Shown here: piece after piece, positions 22,747 through 35,740 of the stretch | How the letters are laid out: every line of letters starts with the position of its first letter | Numbering within the stretch: the stretch's first letter is position 1 | Origin: Circinella umbellata | Lineage: Eukaryota > Mucoromycota > Mucoromycetes > Mucorales > Lichtheimiaceae | Assembly: GCA_025093555.1 (NCBI GenBank) | Contig: JAIWNF010000008.1 | Coordinates: 248,001-312,000, forward strand | Direction: 5' to 3' | DNA: 64,000 bases | The notes under the pieces: model-generated | Told to the model about the DNA's origin: nothing | The model's input: the letters and a program-made list of their open reading frames with translations, nothing else | Databases searched by the model: none | Position numbers and translations under genes: made by a program

Positions 22747-24365
22747 AAAATAAAAAACGAAACTATCTTTCATCCAACCCCCACCCCGCTTTTTTCTTTT
22801 TAACAATCGTCTTCTCTCTCTCTCTCTCTTTCATCACTTATTCATCCTCTTCCCTTCTTCTTTTTTTTGCGTTTTTGTGTCCCTTATCTTCTTCTTTACG
22901 CTATTATACTTTTTCATTCATCTATCATTTCATATATAAACAATTCTCTGACGATTTTTCCCCCTCATATCCCCTATTCAATTTTATTTTATTTTTGTCT
23001 TTTGTAGTCAGAAAAAAAATAAAAAGAACTGTATATTTTTTTTCATTATCCTCTCAACAACAAAGCCTTTTTTTTATTTATTTTTATTATATATTTCTCT
23101 TCTGTTTTAAAAAAAAAACAGTCGAAACAGAGGGGAGGGGAGAGAGGAAACCTATTTTAATTGTTAATGTGTACACGATGGAAATGATTATTTCTCATTG
23201 ATGGTGTAAATTATATTACAGTGAGAATGTTACATTTAAACACAAGCATTAATTGTGTAACTTTTAAGTTGAAATATTTATTATCTATTCCTGATAAGGA
23301 ATTTTATTTCACAACTCTAATAATTTTTATATCGTATCATGGTTTGAATTACTATAAACTGTGAGTTACTAATATGATATTATGGATTTGTTTATAGTTT
23401 TATATAATAGGACTTTATTGTCACTACGTAGAATATAGTATATTACTAAGACTGTAACGGTATTTATTACCTAATGTGAAATAAACATTTATATGATACT
23501 ATTCTTAGTGTGCTTCTTTATCCTGATGATTATTACACAAGAAACAATGTCTATCTCAAATAAATAAACATCTCTCAAAATTTACCATGTGACCCTATAA
23601 GAACCTCATGAATTCATTCTTTTGGAAGTTATAATAACACTTTACTTCTATTTGTACTACACCAACTGTGTAAAAACTTACTTCACTTATTCAAATCAGT
23701 AACAAAGTATCATATTGTTAAGTATATATCACTTTATGAATCTAGATTTTTTATTATTTCTTATCATATAGAGGGATTCAATATTAAAAAGAGAATTCTT
23801 CATTTTACCCGCCCCCCTCCCAAAGAAAGCTAATTTGGTTTTTTAATGCAGAAAGATTGTAAAAGCGGAGAGAAAACCCCCGTTGATTAATTTAATTGGT
23901 TAATCATCACTGTTACTCATATCGATGAACGTTTTATATATTACTCTTAATATCAGGATAATGAGGGGTCAATAATCTTTTTTTAAGCTTCAAATAAATC
24001 AAGTGTTTATCCACGTATGTAAACAACAAAAAAGAAAATAAAAAAATAGTCAGTATGAAAAATAATATTCAGTTTGGGTTGTACAATGCAAAGACCTTTA
24101 TTTTTTATATCAAAAAACAGGATAAAAGAGTATATTATGGTTGAATCATGGCTTCATATTTATTAGTCACAGGTTAACTTTTTTTGACGACGTTTTGGTA
24201 ATCTACATTTGGGTAACGCTGATCATCAGTTTTGTCGGAGGGACAAGAGAGAAACATTGAAAGTTATATTCAACTCTAATTTTCTTTTTATCTTCCTTTT
24301 CCACAAAAAATCCGTTCCTTTTTCCTTTCGCATTCTTTTTCTTCTATATTATACAAGTATTCTAA
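22747..24365. other. intergenic, no supported gene
   Basis: The stretch begins with a (CT)n-rich tract at 22800-22960 after the flippase stop. The remainder is AT-rich without a plausible gene; a 108-codon frame at 22875-23201 is low-complexity. The last ~130 bp before 24366 are T/C-rich and probably form the arrestin gene's promoter and leader. Confidence 0.5.
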
Positions 24366-26640
24366 ATGTCAAAGAATAATAATTTTTTGGGTCTTGGTCG
24401 AAACAATGTTTTGAGTGTTGTACTAGATGAACCTATCTTATTTCTTGGGAAAAGTACCGGTACTCGAATTATTCGTGGTGAAGTAATTGTTAACTTTACA
24501 AAGGATACAGCCATTCAGGGTCCCATTACACTTGTATTCAAAGGTATTCAAACCTATTATCCATGGAGAGGTAAATTGTTTAATTATAATATAGATATAC
24601 ATTAAAAGGCCTTTACGTTCTCTTCTTTTACATTCCTTTATCTATTAGTTTTATGATGATCTACATATTATAAAACTCATCTTCTTTTTAACTTTATATG
24701 TATGGTATATTTTCCGCAAAGCTACGTAACTAATATTACTTGAAATATCTTCTTTTTTTTATAAAAAAAAACCAGATATCATGAACGGTCGCACATTGGG
24801 AAAACCCATCGAAACAAAACTCCACGTGACTGAACTATCACTTTTACCACCTAACTCACAAGGCATTATGCCTGGAGGTATTCAACGATTTCCTTTCGAG
24901 TTTCCTATAACAGGATCTCTTCCAAGTACTTTGTATATACCTGATCGTCTCGATATTGTATATAATCTTACAGCGTCATTACGTAGAGCAAATGAAGAAA
25001 CAGCCTTGACAACTTCATTTCTTGATCGATTTAACAAGAAACCCAAAACTATAGTTACAGTCCCGGTGCGACTCGTTCGTGCTATAGAACTTACCCCACC
25101 AAGTTTACCAGCTGGACTTATTGCCCAAACATTGACAAACGGGGAAACAATGATGGATGAACCACGGCATCCAAATGATGATACACAAATGGAACAGGAA
25201 CACCGACGATCATCTTTAGAAACACTTGAACCAAATAGTGAATATGATATGATGCTAGATATCAGGAATGACAACAATAATAACAATATGAATGAGGAAA
25301 ATAATCATTCTCAACCACAACATCGAAGAACAAGTTTGGATCGTTTTTATGGTATTGGATTAGATCTTGACGAACAACACGATCATCTTGCACATTCATT
25401 TACTGGACGAACTGTAGAAGATTGGGATCAACAACCTAATGGTGAAAATGGTCTTCGTTATCGCTTAAGTATTGATCGTACTGCCATTGCTATTGGTACT
25501 CGACTTGGTGTTGCAGTACTACTTGAGCCTACGTCAAAGAATATTACCATTCGCTCTATTGTAACACGCATTCAAGAAAGACGAGAGTATTGCATGAAAA
25601 CGCCCGGTGATCACGCCAGTGCTCTTGGTGGACAACCTGAAACTCGAACTACAACCGAAACACTCAACGTATTACTCAAGTGGGCTTATGGACATCCCAC
25701 GCAACATGATGAAAACAGTAGTTGCGCAGACTCGACTTTATCAGATATAAATAATACTAAATCAAAACAACAACAAAAGAGACACAAAGAACAATTACAA
25801 CAGCCACAGGGCCCAGTACTGGACCGACGTTACCGCCATCATCGCCGAAATTGGTCCAATTTAGAAGATAATAATACAGCAAGACGAAATGTTCAATTAT
25901 TTAGACAAAAAGTGGAGCAAGAGCGAGGAGAGGTACCACTTATAGACTATTGTCACGGCAGTAGTAATTATACAAGCTCACCAATGACGGGTGGAAATAC
26001 GGATGATATAAATACCTCCACTTCTGGCGAGTTATTAAATCTCAAATCATTGGACCAACCATTACAAGTGGGCGAGTATTTTGAAGGGCATTTTATTATG
26101 CCCATTCCAACATGTAATCACTTGTTGCGACCCACTATGTCTCATGAAAGCATAACGATTCGTCATTGGTTACATTTAATTGTAGCGTATGAATGTAATG
26201 GCGAAATGTATGAGGTGACACTTACTACATCTATACGAATATTGGATTGTCGTCTTGTATCTGAAGATGAACGACAAACTATTTTGCCCCCTCCTCCATC
26301 TTACGAAACCATTGATGCTGGTAAAACGGCTTTATCGACTAATAATACTGAGTTTTGGCTACAACGCTCATCTATCACCAAGGAAAAATTCTGGGGTCGA
26401 TGTAATTCATGTCCTTGTCTCAAAGTATCATCCGATCAGGAAAACAGTAATGAAAATAATTCTCAAAGCCGTGCAGCAAAACATCAAGATGTGTATCGAC
26501 AACAGCAAAAGAAAAAAAATAGACCTGTATCCTCATCCTCATTATCGCCCTCATCACCCTCATCCTTATCAGGTAGATTTGCAGGCAATAGGCTATCATT
26601 ATCTCGTGGATCTCCACCGGTCTATTCCACAAATTCATAA
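24366..26640 (+). CDS. arrestin-related trafficking adaptor (ART), two PPxY motifs
   Basis: Two exons (24366-24570, 24776-26640) give 689 aa. The N-terminal arrestin fold is visible in VLDEPILFLGKSTGTRIIRG, then the YYPWRG residues, and after the intron PGGIQRFPFEFPI and LPSTLYIPDRLDIVYNL. A second arrestin domain begins near RLSIDRTAIAIGTRLGVAVL and continues in segments around VGEYFEGHFIMPIPTCNH. Long Asn/Gln/Ser-rich inserts separate the domains. Near the C-terminus PPSY (575-578) and PPVY (682-685) match the PPxY consensus bound by WW domains of Rsp5/NEDD4 ubiquitin ligases. ART proteins recruit that ligase to plasma-membrane transporters and drive endocytosis; the cargo here is unknown. 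Confidence 0.88.
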
Positions 26641-27081
26641 GGATCCCCCAGTATTATTATTGGATACCACTATCTTTTTTTTCCCCATTCCAACATGTGT
26701 TATTTCGCTTATTTTCTTATTGCTATTTCTTGTATATATAAAAATGTCTACCATTTTCTTTTTTTTCCTTCTGAACAACAGAATAAACGAAAACTGTAAA
26801 TTATTATTATTTTTATTTTGACACAGTTTATTTGTGTAATTATAAACATAAACCATTTAATCACTTTTTTGGGATCGAGGTTCTCTTCCTTTTTTTTGCT
26901 TCTTTATATATTAATATCATCAGTAGTATTGTGAAACAATGAGTCAATTTTTTCATTTCAGTCTTCTTATACGTATAGAAAAGAAAAGACATTCTATATT
27001 TTATGTATATGTGTATGTCATGATATGTAAATGAATTTTTTATAGTGATATAAAAAGTAATACAACTGTTTAATAATTTTT
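26641..27081. other. convergent 3' region between arrestin and oxidoreductase genes
   Basis: A short AT-rich stretch between two convergent stop codons. It should hold both 3' UTRs and polyadenylation signals. No gene supported. Confidence 0.5.
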
Positions 27082-28537
27082 TTATGGCTTGAGCAAAAGT
27101 TTTCCAGTGGTCTTTCTACTTTCGATATCAATATGTGCTTGTTGAGCATCCTTCAAATCATAAATGTTGTAGATATTTGTTTTGATTACATTCTTGGCAA
27201 GCAATTCAAATAATTCACCCCACCATCTCTTTGATTCTTCTCTTGTGGCCAAAAATCCAAATATTTGAGGACGCATCAACTTTAAATTCTTTGGTGCCAA
27301 AATTGAAATAGGAATCTTAAGAGAGAAAGAGTAATATTTGTTTAATATAAATCGATCCACAAAGTTCTTTTATTTTTGTACTGCTTGTTATGACAAGAAG
27401 ATACTATAATAAGAAAAGAAAAAAAAAGTTACTTACTGGTGGTACAAGGCCAGAAGCGTTGCCAAAGGATATCATAGTACCAAGGCGACGAGTACATTCT
27501 AGTGAAGTATCCCAGGTGGATTTACCAACGCCATCAATAACTGCATGACAACCCAATCCATTTGTAATTTCATTTACTTTAGCGGTTACGTCTTCTTGAG
27601 TATAATTAATCACATAATCCGCACCATTGGCACGTGCTAAAGCAGCTTTTTCTGCAGTACTAACTGTTCCAATGACAGTAGCTCCAAAATATTTGCCAAG
27701 TTGGCATAAAATCAAACCAACACCACCTGCAGCAGCATGAACAAGAATATAATCTATTACAAATAATACGATATTCATTATTTTTAAAGTTGAATTTCTT
27801 TTCTACTTTTGAACAACTACAAATTTATCGTCATGATGAGTTTTACCTCCTTTTTTGACAGGATAGCAATGACGGACAAGAGTCAATGCAGTTAATCCTT
27901 GAAGACCTACAGCAGCAGCTGTTTCGTAGGATATATCATTTGTAATTTTTTCTGTACTTGCTGGTTTGGCTTCAGTATATTCTGAATATGTTTCACCACC
28001 AATATAAACAACACGATCACCTACTTTAAAGTCTTTGACATCAGATCCAACCTCAGTTACTTCTCCTGCACTATAGAAAGAAAAGGATGTTAAAATAGAA
28101 AAAAGATTGCTTGACTTTATTTTCTATAGCTTAATTCATCAATCAATAATATAAAATTATTACCTTTCACGACCTACAACAAAAGGTAAAGGAAGAGTAT
28201 AGAGTCCACTTCTATGGTATGTATCAATATAATTAATACCTATCACACGGAAAAACAAAAATGTGTAAAGAGCGTGAATAGACAACAATAGATATATTTT
28301 GCATAACTATAATACATAATATTAAAAACTCGTACCAATGGCATGGTTCTTGATTACGATCGTGTTCTCATTAGCTTGTGGACGTGGAATTTCTTTGTAA
28401 GTCAATTGTTCAGGCGATCCTGGTTTTTCAACAATAACAGCTTTCATAGTAGACATTGTTCGAAATAATGTTGATCGGTAATGAGGAGTTAGAAACGTAA
28501 AAGAAGTTCGTGTGAACTGAAAGCGGGTTAAAAGCAT
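27082..28537 (-). CDS. NAD(P)H:quinone oxidoreductase, zeta-crystallin type (MDR family)
   Basis: Five exons on the minus strand: 28537-28336, 28239-28164, 28070-27847, 27753-27437, 27315-27082, giving 350 aa. The start MLLTRFQFTRTSFTFL is rich in Arg, Thr and Phe without acids and looks like a mitochondrial presequence. A second ATG at 28459 (MSTMKAVIVEKPG) would give a 324-aa cytosolic form close to the usual family length. Landmarks are GINYIDTYHRSGLY, the nucleotide-binding HAAAGGVG (about 173-180), GLGCHAVIDGVGK, and a C-terminal segment ending TTGKLLLKP. No zinc-binding cysteine cluster is seen, as expected for quinone reductases. Such enzymes reduce quinones with NADPH and take part in oxidative-stress defence. 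Which start is used cannot be decided here. Confidence 0.9.
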
Positions 28538-29811
28538 AATGTAAAATATTATATAACCCTAAACAAAATAATAATAAATAAAAAAAGCGGGCATAAAAAA
28601 CCATTTCATTTGTCATCGGGAAAATAATATCCGGTGATAACTGAACCTTTTGACAAGTTGACAGGTGGGTCGATCTTTTTTCTTACATGACGAACGGGAA
28701 AAGGGGGGGGGGATATAAACATATTATATCTCGAAAAAACAGACAGTAACTTTACATTATTTAAAAGATATATTATAATATACCCATAGCTTTTTTTTCC
28801 CACAAACACAAAATGTTTTTTGTTATAGAAGCGTTTGCTATAAAATGTTGTGTCGTATATGAAAATTAAAATTAAACATGAAAAATTGTGTGAAAGCTAT
28901 ACACTTTTTATTGTTCATATGAGAATTTCTACAGTCAAGTCTTTTGTTCAAATAAAGATTTTGAGAATAATTATCTTCATAGTTACATTTAGCTATAGAA
29001 TTGTGAATATTTTTTCTTGCGTTTATCAAACATCAATTCCTTAAATATAGTGTGGATATAAAATAATCTCTCTGTTTAATTTTCTCCCTTATTTCTTGTT
29101 TTCTGAAATAAATAAAAAGACACCGAGATTTGTTTATTCAAGCTAATGTTACTGACAAGAAGTTTAAAAAAGTTTAATTAGCGTATTTTACTTTATTCTA
29201 CGTACAATCAAGAATAACAATTATTTGCTGCAATAAACACGTAAATCTAAACAACGTGTTGTTACTATAGTTACTGTATTTTGGAGTTTATTTATCTTCC
29301 CTCGACAACCAGAAAAATAGTCGTTGTCGGTTGAAGATATTTACACTTAAAATGAAGAATTCTTTTATGGGAATGGTTTAAAAGTAGCAACCATCATATA
29401 TTAACTACAGTAAAAAAGAAAACTTATATAGCACTCCAAAATCTGGAATACTGGGAGATGTAATTGCCGAACGAACAGTACCAAAATAGGGAAAATGAGG
29501 AAGGGGACCCGGAGGTTGATCAGAGAAGGAGAGCTCCTATTTATATAGTACCCTACTTTTTCTGCCAAAATGATATTCATATTATTATGTTAAGAGTAAT
29601 CAGCAGTAAATTTAATCATAGTCCAAAAGCTCCGTCACCGAGCAAAAGAGAAATAGTGTAACTCACTGCTTCTAGAAGAATAATATCCAGCCCAAAAAAA
29701 AGAATCTCCGTAAAGATTATGCGAGCGGAGCATAGAAACAAGCCTCCAGCCTCGAAACCTTTGGATTTTTTTGTTTTTTCCCTTTGCTTAATTAATTTTA
29801 TAATAATAATA
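28538..29811. other. intergenic between divergently oriented genes
   Basis: AT-rich. Open frames at 28838-29044 on both strands and at 29464-29661 have no splice context or recognisable domain and are not called. Confidence 0.5.
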
Positions 29812-30241
29812 ATGCCGAAAGAAAGAAGAGATTCAAAGAAAACAGCAAAACCTTATGACCGAACAAAAAAGTCTAATGAAAAAACCACAACACAAAAACG
29901 ATCTAAATTAAATCCAAAGAAAATCAAGTTAAAAAATGAAGAATTAACTGATAAACTTGATAATCTCATGACCGATTTATCGTCACACTTGAATCCTATT
30001 AAAAAGAAAAAACAAGAAGCAAGACAAGGCAATGTGGTAAATATATATATATTAGTAATTATTATTACTTTATTATCATTATTAAAGGGAGGGAAAAAAA
30101 GTAAAAATTGGGTTTATGAATAAAAAACTAAAGAAGCATTTATAATAGAAATCACTTGAACAAGTAGAAGCTGCACAACGAGAGTTTGAAAAAGTGAACA
30201 ATGATATGGAAGATGCAATGGGATTACTGACGAAACTATAA
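29812..30241 (+). CDS. small basic coiled-coil protein, unknown
   Basis: Two exons (29812-30036, 30149-30241) encode 105 aa. The N-terminal 40 residues are very rich in Lys and Arg (MPKERRDSKKTAKPY, QKRSKLNPKKIKL), suggesting nuclear or nucleolar location. A helical segment follows (LKNEELTDKLDNLMTDLSSHL) and a second helix after the intron (SLEQVEAAQREFEKVNNDM). Donor GTAAAT and acceptor ATAATAG join codons in phase 0. I do not recognise the family. Confidence 0.62.
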
Positions 30242-30697
30242 ATGGAAAAAAATTATTATCTTTGTTATTATTATTATCAACATCTTATCGCTATCATAAA
30301 CATCCACATTATATACATAAAACTCCCTCACATGTTTTTTTTTATTATCCCTCTTAAAAAAAACAGATTGATGATTATCTCCTAAGATCATCATTCTTAA
30401 TATGTACAAATTATTATTATTATCAAAAGAAAAACAATTCATGCATCTTTTTTATTATATTTTTTGATGAAGTAAATGAAATGGATGAAATTTGTTTTAT
30501 TGCTTGAGTATGCAGAATGGGATGAATGTTTTGTATAAAATGTAATAGTTATGCTTATGCTTATATATATATCAAAAAGATATAATGGTGGATGAAAAGG
30601 GAAAATGAGAATAAGAGGTTAAATGCAAAAATAAGAATAAAATTGTAAACAATAAATAAAGATAGATAAAAATAACAATAAAAGTAAAGAGAGTCAA

Positions 30698-31138
30698 TTA
30701 TGATGAATTCTCATCATCATTCTTTTTGAAGTTAAATGATTCTTTACGTAAAACTTTTAAAAGTTCTTGTTGTTCCTTTGTAAGTTCAACCATGGTATCT
30801 TGAAGTGTTTGATGTTCCAAATACTCGGATTGCAAATGATTTAAAAGAGTTTTGGAGGTATCTAAAACTTCTTTAAGTTCATCCAAAGTAAGACGAGCCT
30901 TGACTGCTTTGGGTATAAAATCTGGATGGAAGGCATTATTAGAAGGAGTTGTTAATGGAACGGAAGCCGAAGTAACGATATGACCGAGTGTATTTTGATG
31001 TTGTTGTCGTGGTTGATCTTCAATAGGTGTTGGTGGCATCGACGCTAATACAGAAGCACATCGATGGCTTGTACAACGGTTTAAGGCAGGGAAAATGGTT
31101 TGACGAGATACATGAGATATATGAGTAATAAGTGACAT
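30698..31138 (-). CDS. small putative mitochondrial protein, unknown
   Basis: A single-exon 146-aa frame. The first ~34 residues contain Arg, Ser, His and hydrophobics but no acids (MSLITHISHVSRQTIFPALN), consistent with a mitochondrial targeting sequence. A Pro/Gln-rich linker follows, then a helical C-terminal half (LTLDELKEVLDTSKTLLNHL, MVELTKEQQELLKVLRKESF) that may form a coiled coil. The end is acidic. No family recognised; an assembly or chaperone role would be a guess. Confidence 0.6.
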   Translation of the reverse strand: MSLITHISHVSRQTIFPALNRCTSHRCASVLASMPPTPIEDQPRQQHQNTLGHIVTSASVPLTTPSNNAFHPDFIPKAVKARLTLDELKEVLDTSKTLLNHLQSEYLEHQTLQDTMVELTKEQQELLKVLRKESFNFKKNDDENSS

Positions 31139-33610
31139 CTTTTTCCTTTATGTAGATTGATTGTTGATATGCTTTAAGGAAAGAAGGAGTTGTGAAATTA
31201 TATTAAAGTAGTTGGGTATTTAAATAAATAAATGATGTATAAGAAGAAGAAGGAAGAAACAAAAAAAGGAGATACAAAGCTCTTATATATATACCCCTTT
31301 TTTTTTCTTCTTTTAAATAACCTATAAATACAAAACCAACTGTGCGGGGTTATTTGGGGGGGGAGACGAATAATAAGAGGAAAAGGTACAATCTTGGGGG
31401 GGCCGGCACCTGCTGGGTTGAACTTGGGCTAATGTCGGAAAAAAATTTCTGCGTAGCAACGTCATTTACCAATAAAAATGCATAGAAGCCTCTACAAATT
31501 AGGTATTTGTCGGCAAAGAAAGAGAAAGAAGGTGGGTAATCTTAATAGAAGAAGGCTTATCCCTAATCTAGTAATATAAAAAGTTCAATCATAATTGTTT
31601 TCTCTTTTATAATCATACTCATGACGACGATCTTGTTATTCTTATGCATAAAGGGCATTTAAAATTTTTACTCAGAGGCCAAGAAGAAGAGCGATTTTCT
31701 TTTTGTAATTATTTCAAATACTTTCATCATTGTGTTTTATTATTGCTGAAGTTACCAGTATTATAAGAAAAAAAAAACAGGAAAAGTGTACCTGAAGACA
31801 GAGTTTATCCACATTATTAAGATGACTTTTAAGATAATGATGAATATAAAACTATAGCAACGCGATTCGTAAAGTTTGAGACAAGTCTGGTTTCAGGTCA
31901 CATTTCTTTTATCCAGCTAGATCATTCCCAATAGTGACCTTCTTTATAATATAAGTTCAGGACAGAAGCTTTTGGGCATCATATGAATAGAAAAAAATCA
32001 GGTAAATCAAACACTTGTTACACACGGTTTCTATATGTATCCATAAAGATAACCATAAAAAGATAATATGTGCATGCTGTGCATACAGGGTCATTTTAAT
32101 GGTAAAATAAATCCCGATTTCCTATTAATAGATAATAATTTGATTTCAATAAGTAAATTGTACCTGAATGAAGTGAAACTGTCTCACTCGTTGATTGCTT
32201 TTTTTTTTCAATCAATTGGAGAACAGATTTTCATGTAGCGCACAGACATGTTCCTATAGGATATGTTGTGGATGATAATAAATCCTTTTCAGTGACTCAA
32301 CGAAATACGGATCCGCTTTTCTAAAACCATTAGTTTGACGGACAATTTATCAGCTCCATATTCGCGTTTATACCTAGTAGTCAATAATAGCAATTAAAAA
32401 AATACAATTTAAAACCCATGTTACTTTGGTGGAAGATAAAACAAAAGGATTTAGGCGTATGTATTTTATGACTTGATAGATATACTTAAAAAAATTCAAA
32501 TCTCTTTGGTAGCCTCATAGAAATGACGTTTGTGTTCGATAAAGCTAGTAAACCTTATACCTTTTAGGTAACACTTGTAGTCATTTGTCTTGATTGCTCT
32601 ATAAAAGTGCCCGTGGAATTATATAATGTCTGGTGAGTTCTTACGTAGAATTATTATCATTCATTAAGTTACTTTTCTTTTTTAGAAGCGTTCCGCCGCA
32701 TGACAATAATGATGATATCACTTCTGTAAGAATACTCGCTACTATTATTGCCAGTATTATTTCTTTGATTTATCTATCTGTTGGATTGTAAGTATATATA
32801 ATATGATGTTTTCATAATAATAGAATATGTAATCCATTACGTAATTAAATAGGGTTAAGATTTTTTTTGTATCTGTATGGTATAAATCTTTTTTAAAAAA
32901 AAAGATATCGTTTGTTGTCTTGTACATCTACAATAATTTCTTATTATACATCACTTGATATATTCCAGAATATTCATCAGATATGAGACACGAGTAGTGA
33001 TTGCACAACATACCAATTCTAACTCTTTTAAATAACATATCAAACCTCTTCATGTTACAGTCTTTTACCAACACTTTTCATGTACACACAAAACATGAAA
33101 TGAACTTTGATAGTGCTATGCGGTATTAAGAAAAGATTTACTCCTTTTCTTGTAATTATTTACGTGTTGCTATTTTAAACAACAGTGCTGTTCGCTTTGA
33201 ACAAATAAATTATACATATACTTGAAGCTAATACCTGTCGGTTTTTTCCTCTTCTTTTTTTTTCTCTAGGTGAAAATATAAAATTTCGCTTTGTTTCTGT
33301 CATAGTAAGTGACTGTAATCACTTTAACGAATTTATAGCTACTCTTTTAAACTATCAAAACATTGACAAGAAGCAAAAAGATATTGATAGTAGGGAGAAT
33401 TCTTTTAATATAAATTCTTTTTTTTGAAGTCTGTTTTAAGAGGGAGGGATTTGAGGGCTGATGCTCATCATACGTACGTAGCAACAAATTATCGTGTTCA
33501 TATTTTTTTTATTAAGGTACATGAAATAGTGGAGTGTGTTCTACTTGCAAAGAAAACACAGAATTCAATGGAGAAGAATGAAATCATCATAACATGGCTG
33601 AAAACATAAC

Positions 33611-33644
<34 letters not shown>

Positions 33645-33921
33645 GGCGCGACCATCATCGTTATTATTATTGTTTTGATCATTTACTTGATAAATTTATT
33701 TGCATTAACTCTAAAACAGGGAAAGCAAAAATAAAAGAATTATAGTAAGTATGTATATCCGTCAAAATGCCAATCATCGTTTTATAGTAATATGTATAGA
33801 TAGAGTTAGAGCTCTTTGCTAAACCGTGTTATATTTTTGTGTAGTAAAGTGTGTTTTTAACTAGTAATTTCTAATATATGAATGTTAATAAAAGTGGTAG
33901 TTATTAAAAGAAAAGTATGTA

Positions 33922-33970
33922 CAGAGGGTCCCCGTTAATTTCATATCTGTTAATTTTACATCTCAATAAT
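33922..33970 (+). repeat. pogo/Fot-like transposon end (putative)
   Basis: The stretch GGGTCCCCGTTAATTTCATA followed by a second, degenerate GTTAATTTTACATC has the doubled short motif seen at the termini of pogo/Fot-like elements. No matching inverted end was found nearby, so it is at most a solo or decayed end. Confidence 0.3.
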
Positions 33971-34982
33971 TTCACCAAAAAACAAGGAATGGTGAAAATA
34001 ACATAGAAAAAACCTTTCACATTCCCGTTTATTTCATTTTCATAGCAGCTAGCAGCAATGAATTTTTAACATATAGATTGAAAAAATAATACTCATGTGA
34101 TAAATATAAGGACTACGTGCAATTAGATTATTATACACGATAGACAGCTTTCTTGTTACATTTCTTACGTGTTTCTTCATAAAATTTTATAGACTTTTTA
34201 TTTGCTTCTCCTCTTTCTCACCTAAAACCTTCGAATATCACCAAGTCAGGTGCCGTAAACAAAATTAAATTCATTTTTAACCCCTATTCCCAGTGATCAG
34301 TTAGTCATAGTTCATGGATCAAGTATTTTCTTAGCCAGTGAATAGTGTGATGTTCAACTGTTAAGCCAATGTTCGATTTGCCTGTTGTTATTTTAATTTG
34401 GTGTATATGAAACAAAATGAATTCTTGACCTGAGCCACAATCATCGGATAAAGTCCTATTCAGATGTACTCGACCTCATATGTATATAATATGTCCCGTA
34501 AAAAGAAGAAGCTCTAGAACAACACTATATCGTTCATACCATGAATAAGATATAATAATATAACACTTTTTTCTTTTGTACGTACAGTTTTCTTTATCAG
34601 ATATGCTTTGGCTTATTCCTTCTAATTGGATTACAATCACATTATCACATATAATCAATGCTGATGCCCTATAAGATAAAAACACGTTTATCGTACTACG
34701 CGTCAAAAACTGTCTATTGTTCATAAAGCCATACAAAATGACAAAGGAGAAGTTGGATTTACGTATTTTGCAAAAAACAAACCCGATTTTTATAAGAAAA
34801 GGAGTGGAAGCATGATATCGCTTATTTCTTTTTTCTTGGAAACGACGACGCTTGAAGATAGATTCGATTGATTCTAAACAAAAAAAGTTCAAGAACTAAC
34901 GTTAGAAGACCCACAACATGTTCCGTAACAAGTATTATTTTCTTTTTCAAAATACAAGTATACCTTTTGTTTTTTTGTCCAC

Positions 34983-35117
34983 TTGATATAACGAGATTTT
35001 TGATGAAGCATTATCGGATATCATTATAGAAAATTAACGATATTTTCCTGCTTAATCCGTCTTGGATCGCAAAATACTATCGAAATATCGTTATATCAAA
35101 TATCCTTATAGCGAGCG
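34983..35117 (-). repeat. pogo/Fot-like transposon end (putative)
   Basis: Read on the minus strand from 35117, the sequence shows CGCTATAAGGATATTTGATA then TAACGATATTTCGATA, and further inside more degenerate ATATCG/ATATAACG motifs. This repeated TATAACGATATTT pattern is typical of pogo/Fot-like TIRs. It does not pair with the end at 33922. Confidence 0.35.
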
Positions 35118-35684
35118 ACGATGGTAAATCAACTTCTTCTCTATCATCTTTCAAGGTAGCAGGTACAACATCGTAAAAATTTTGAAACTGCATTGCGCGT
35201 TTTTTGTTCTGTCATTATCACTTCGTTTCCCCTTGGCATTAAAGAAAATTTGGTTGTGTGAAAGATGAGGATTGTGATTTTCTGGAATATAATGAGAATA
35301 AATATGGATATGAATTCCTCAAAAAAAATAATTTTTAATGAAACTTACCCAATATATTAATGTCCAGGCACCTTAACTTTTTAAAATTTATAAAAAAAGT
35401 TGATGTACAATGGAAAGAAAAAATATATTCAGCATTTTCAAAAAACAGAAAGCTTATATTTGTTTTTTTATTAAAGATAAGTTTCAAGAACAATAAAAAA
35501 GGGAGAAAAAAGAGTTAGTAATTAAAACGTAAATTATAGCAGAGCGCGAGATTCTAACTTAGATTCTTATTTACTTTTAGTTGATTAAGTTGGATTATTA
35601 GTTAATTGAAATAAAGAAGATGGATTGATTATTATTATATTCAAACTATATAATAAGTTAAAGAGAAAGATTGTGTAAATATAC

Positions 35685-35738
<54 letters not shown>
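35685..35738. repeat. compound microsatellite (TG)n(AG)n
   Basis: A run of TG dinucleotides passes directly into a longer run of AG dinucleotides. It accounts for a false minus-strand frame rich in Leu-Ser. Confidence 0.95.

Positions 35739-35740
<2 letters not shown>

Noticed and set aside
33922..35117. A complete pogo element between the two Fot-like ends
   Set aside because: The two ends are not inverted copies of each other and no transposase motif lies between them.
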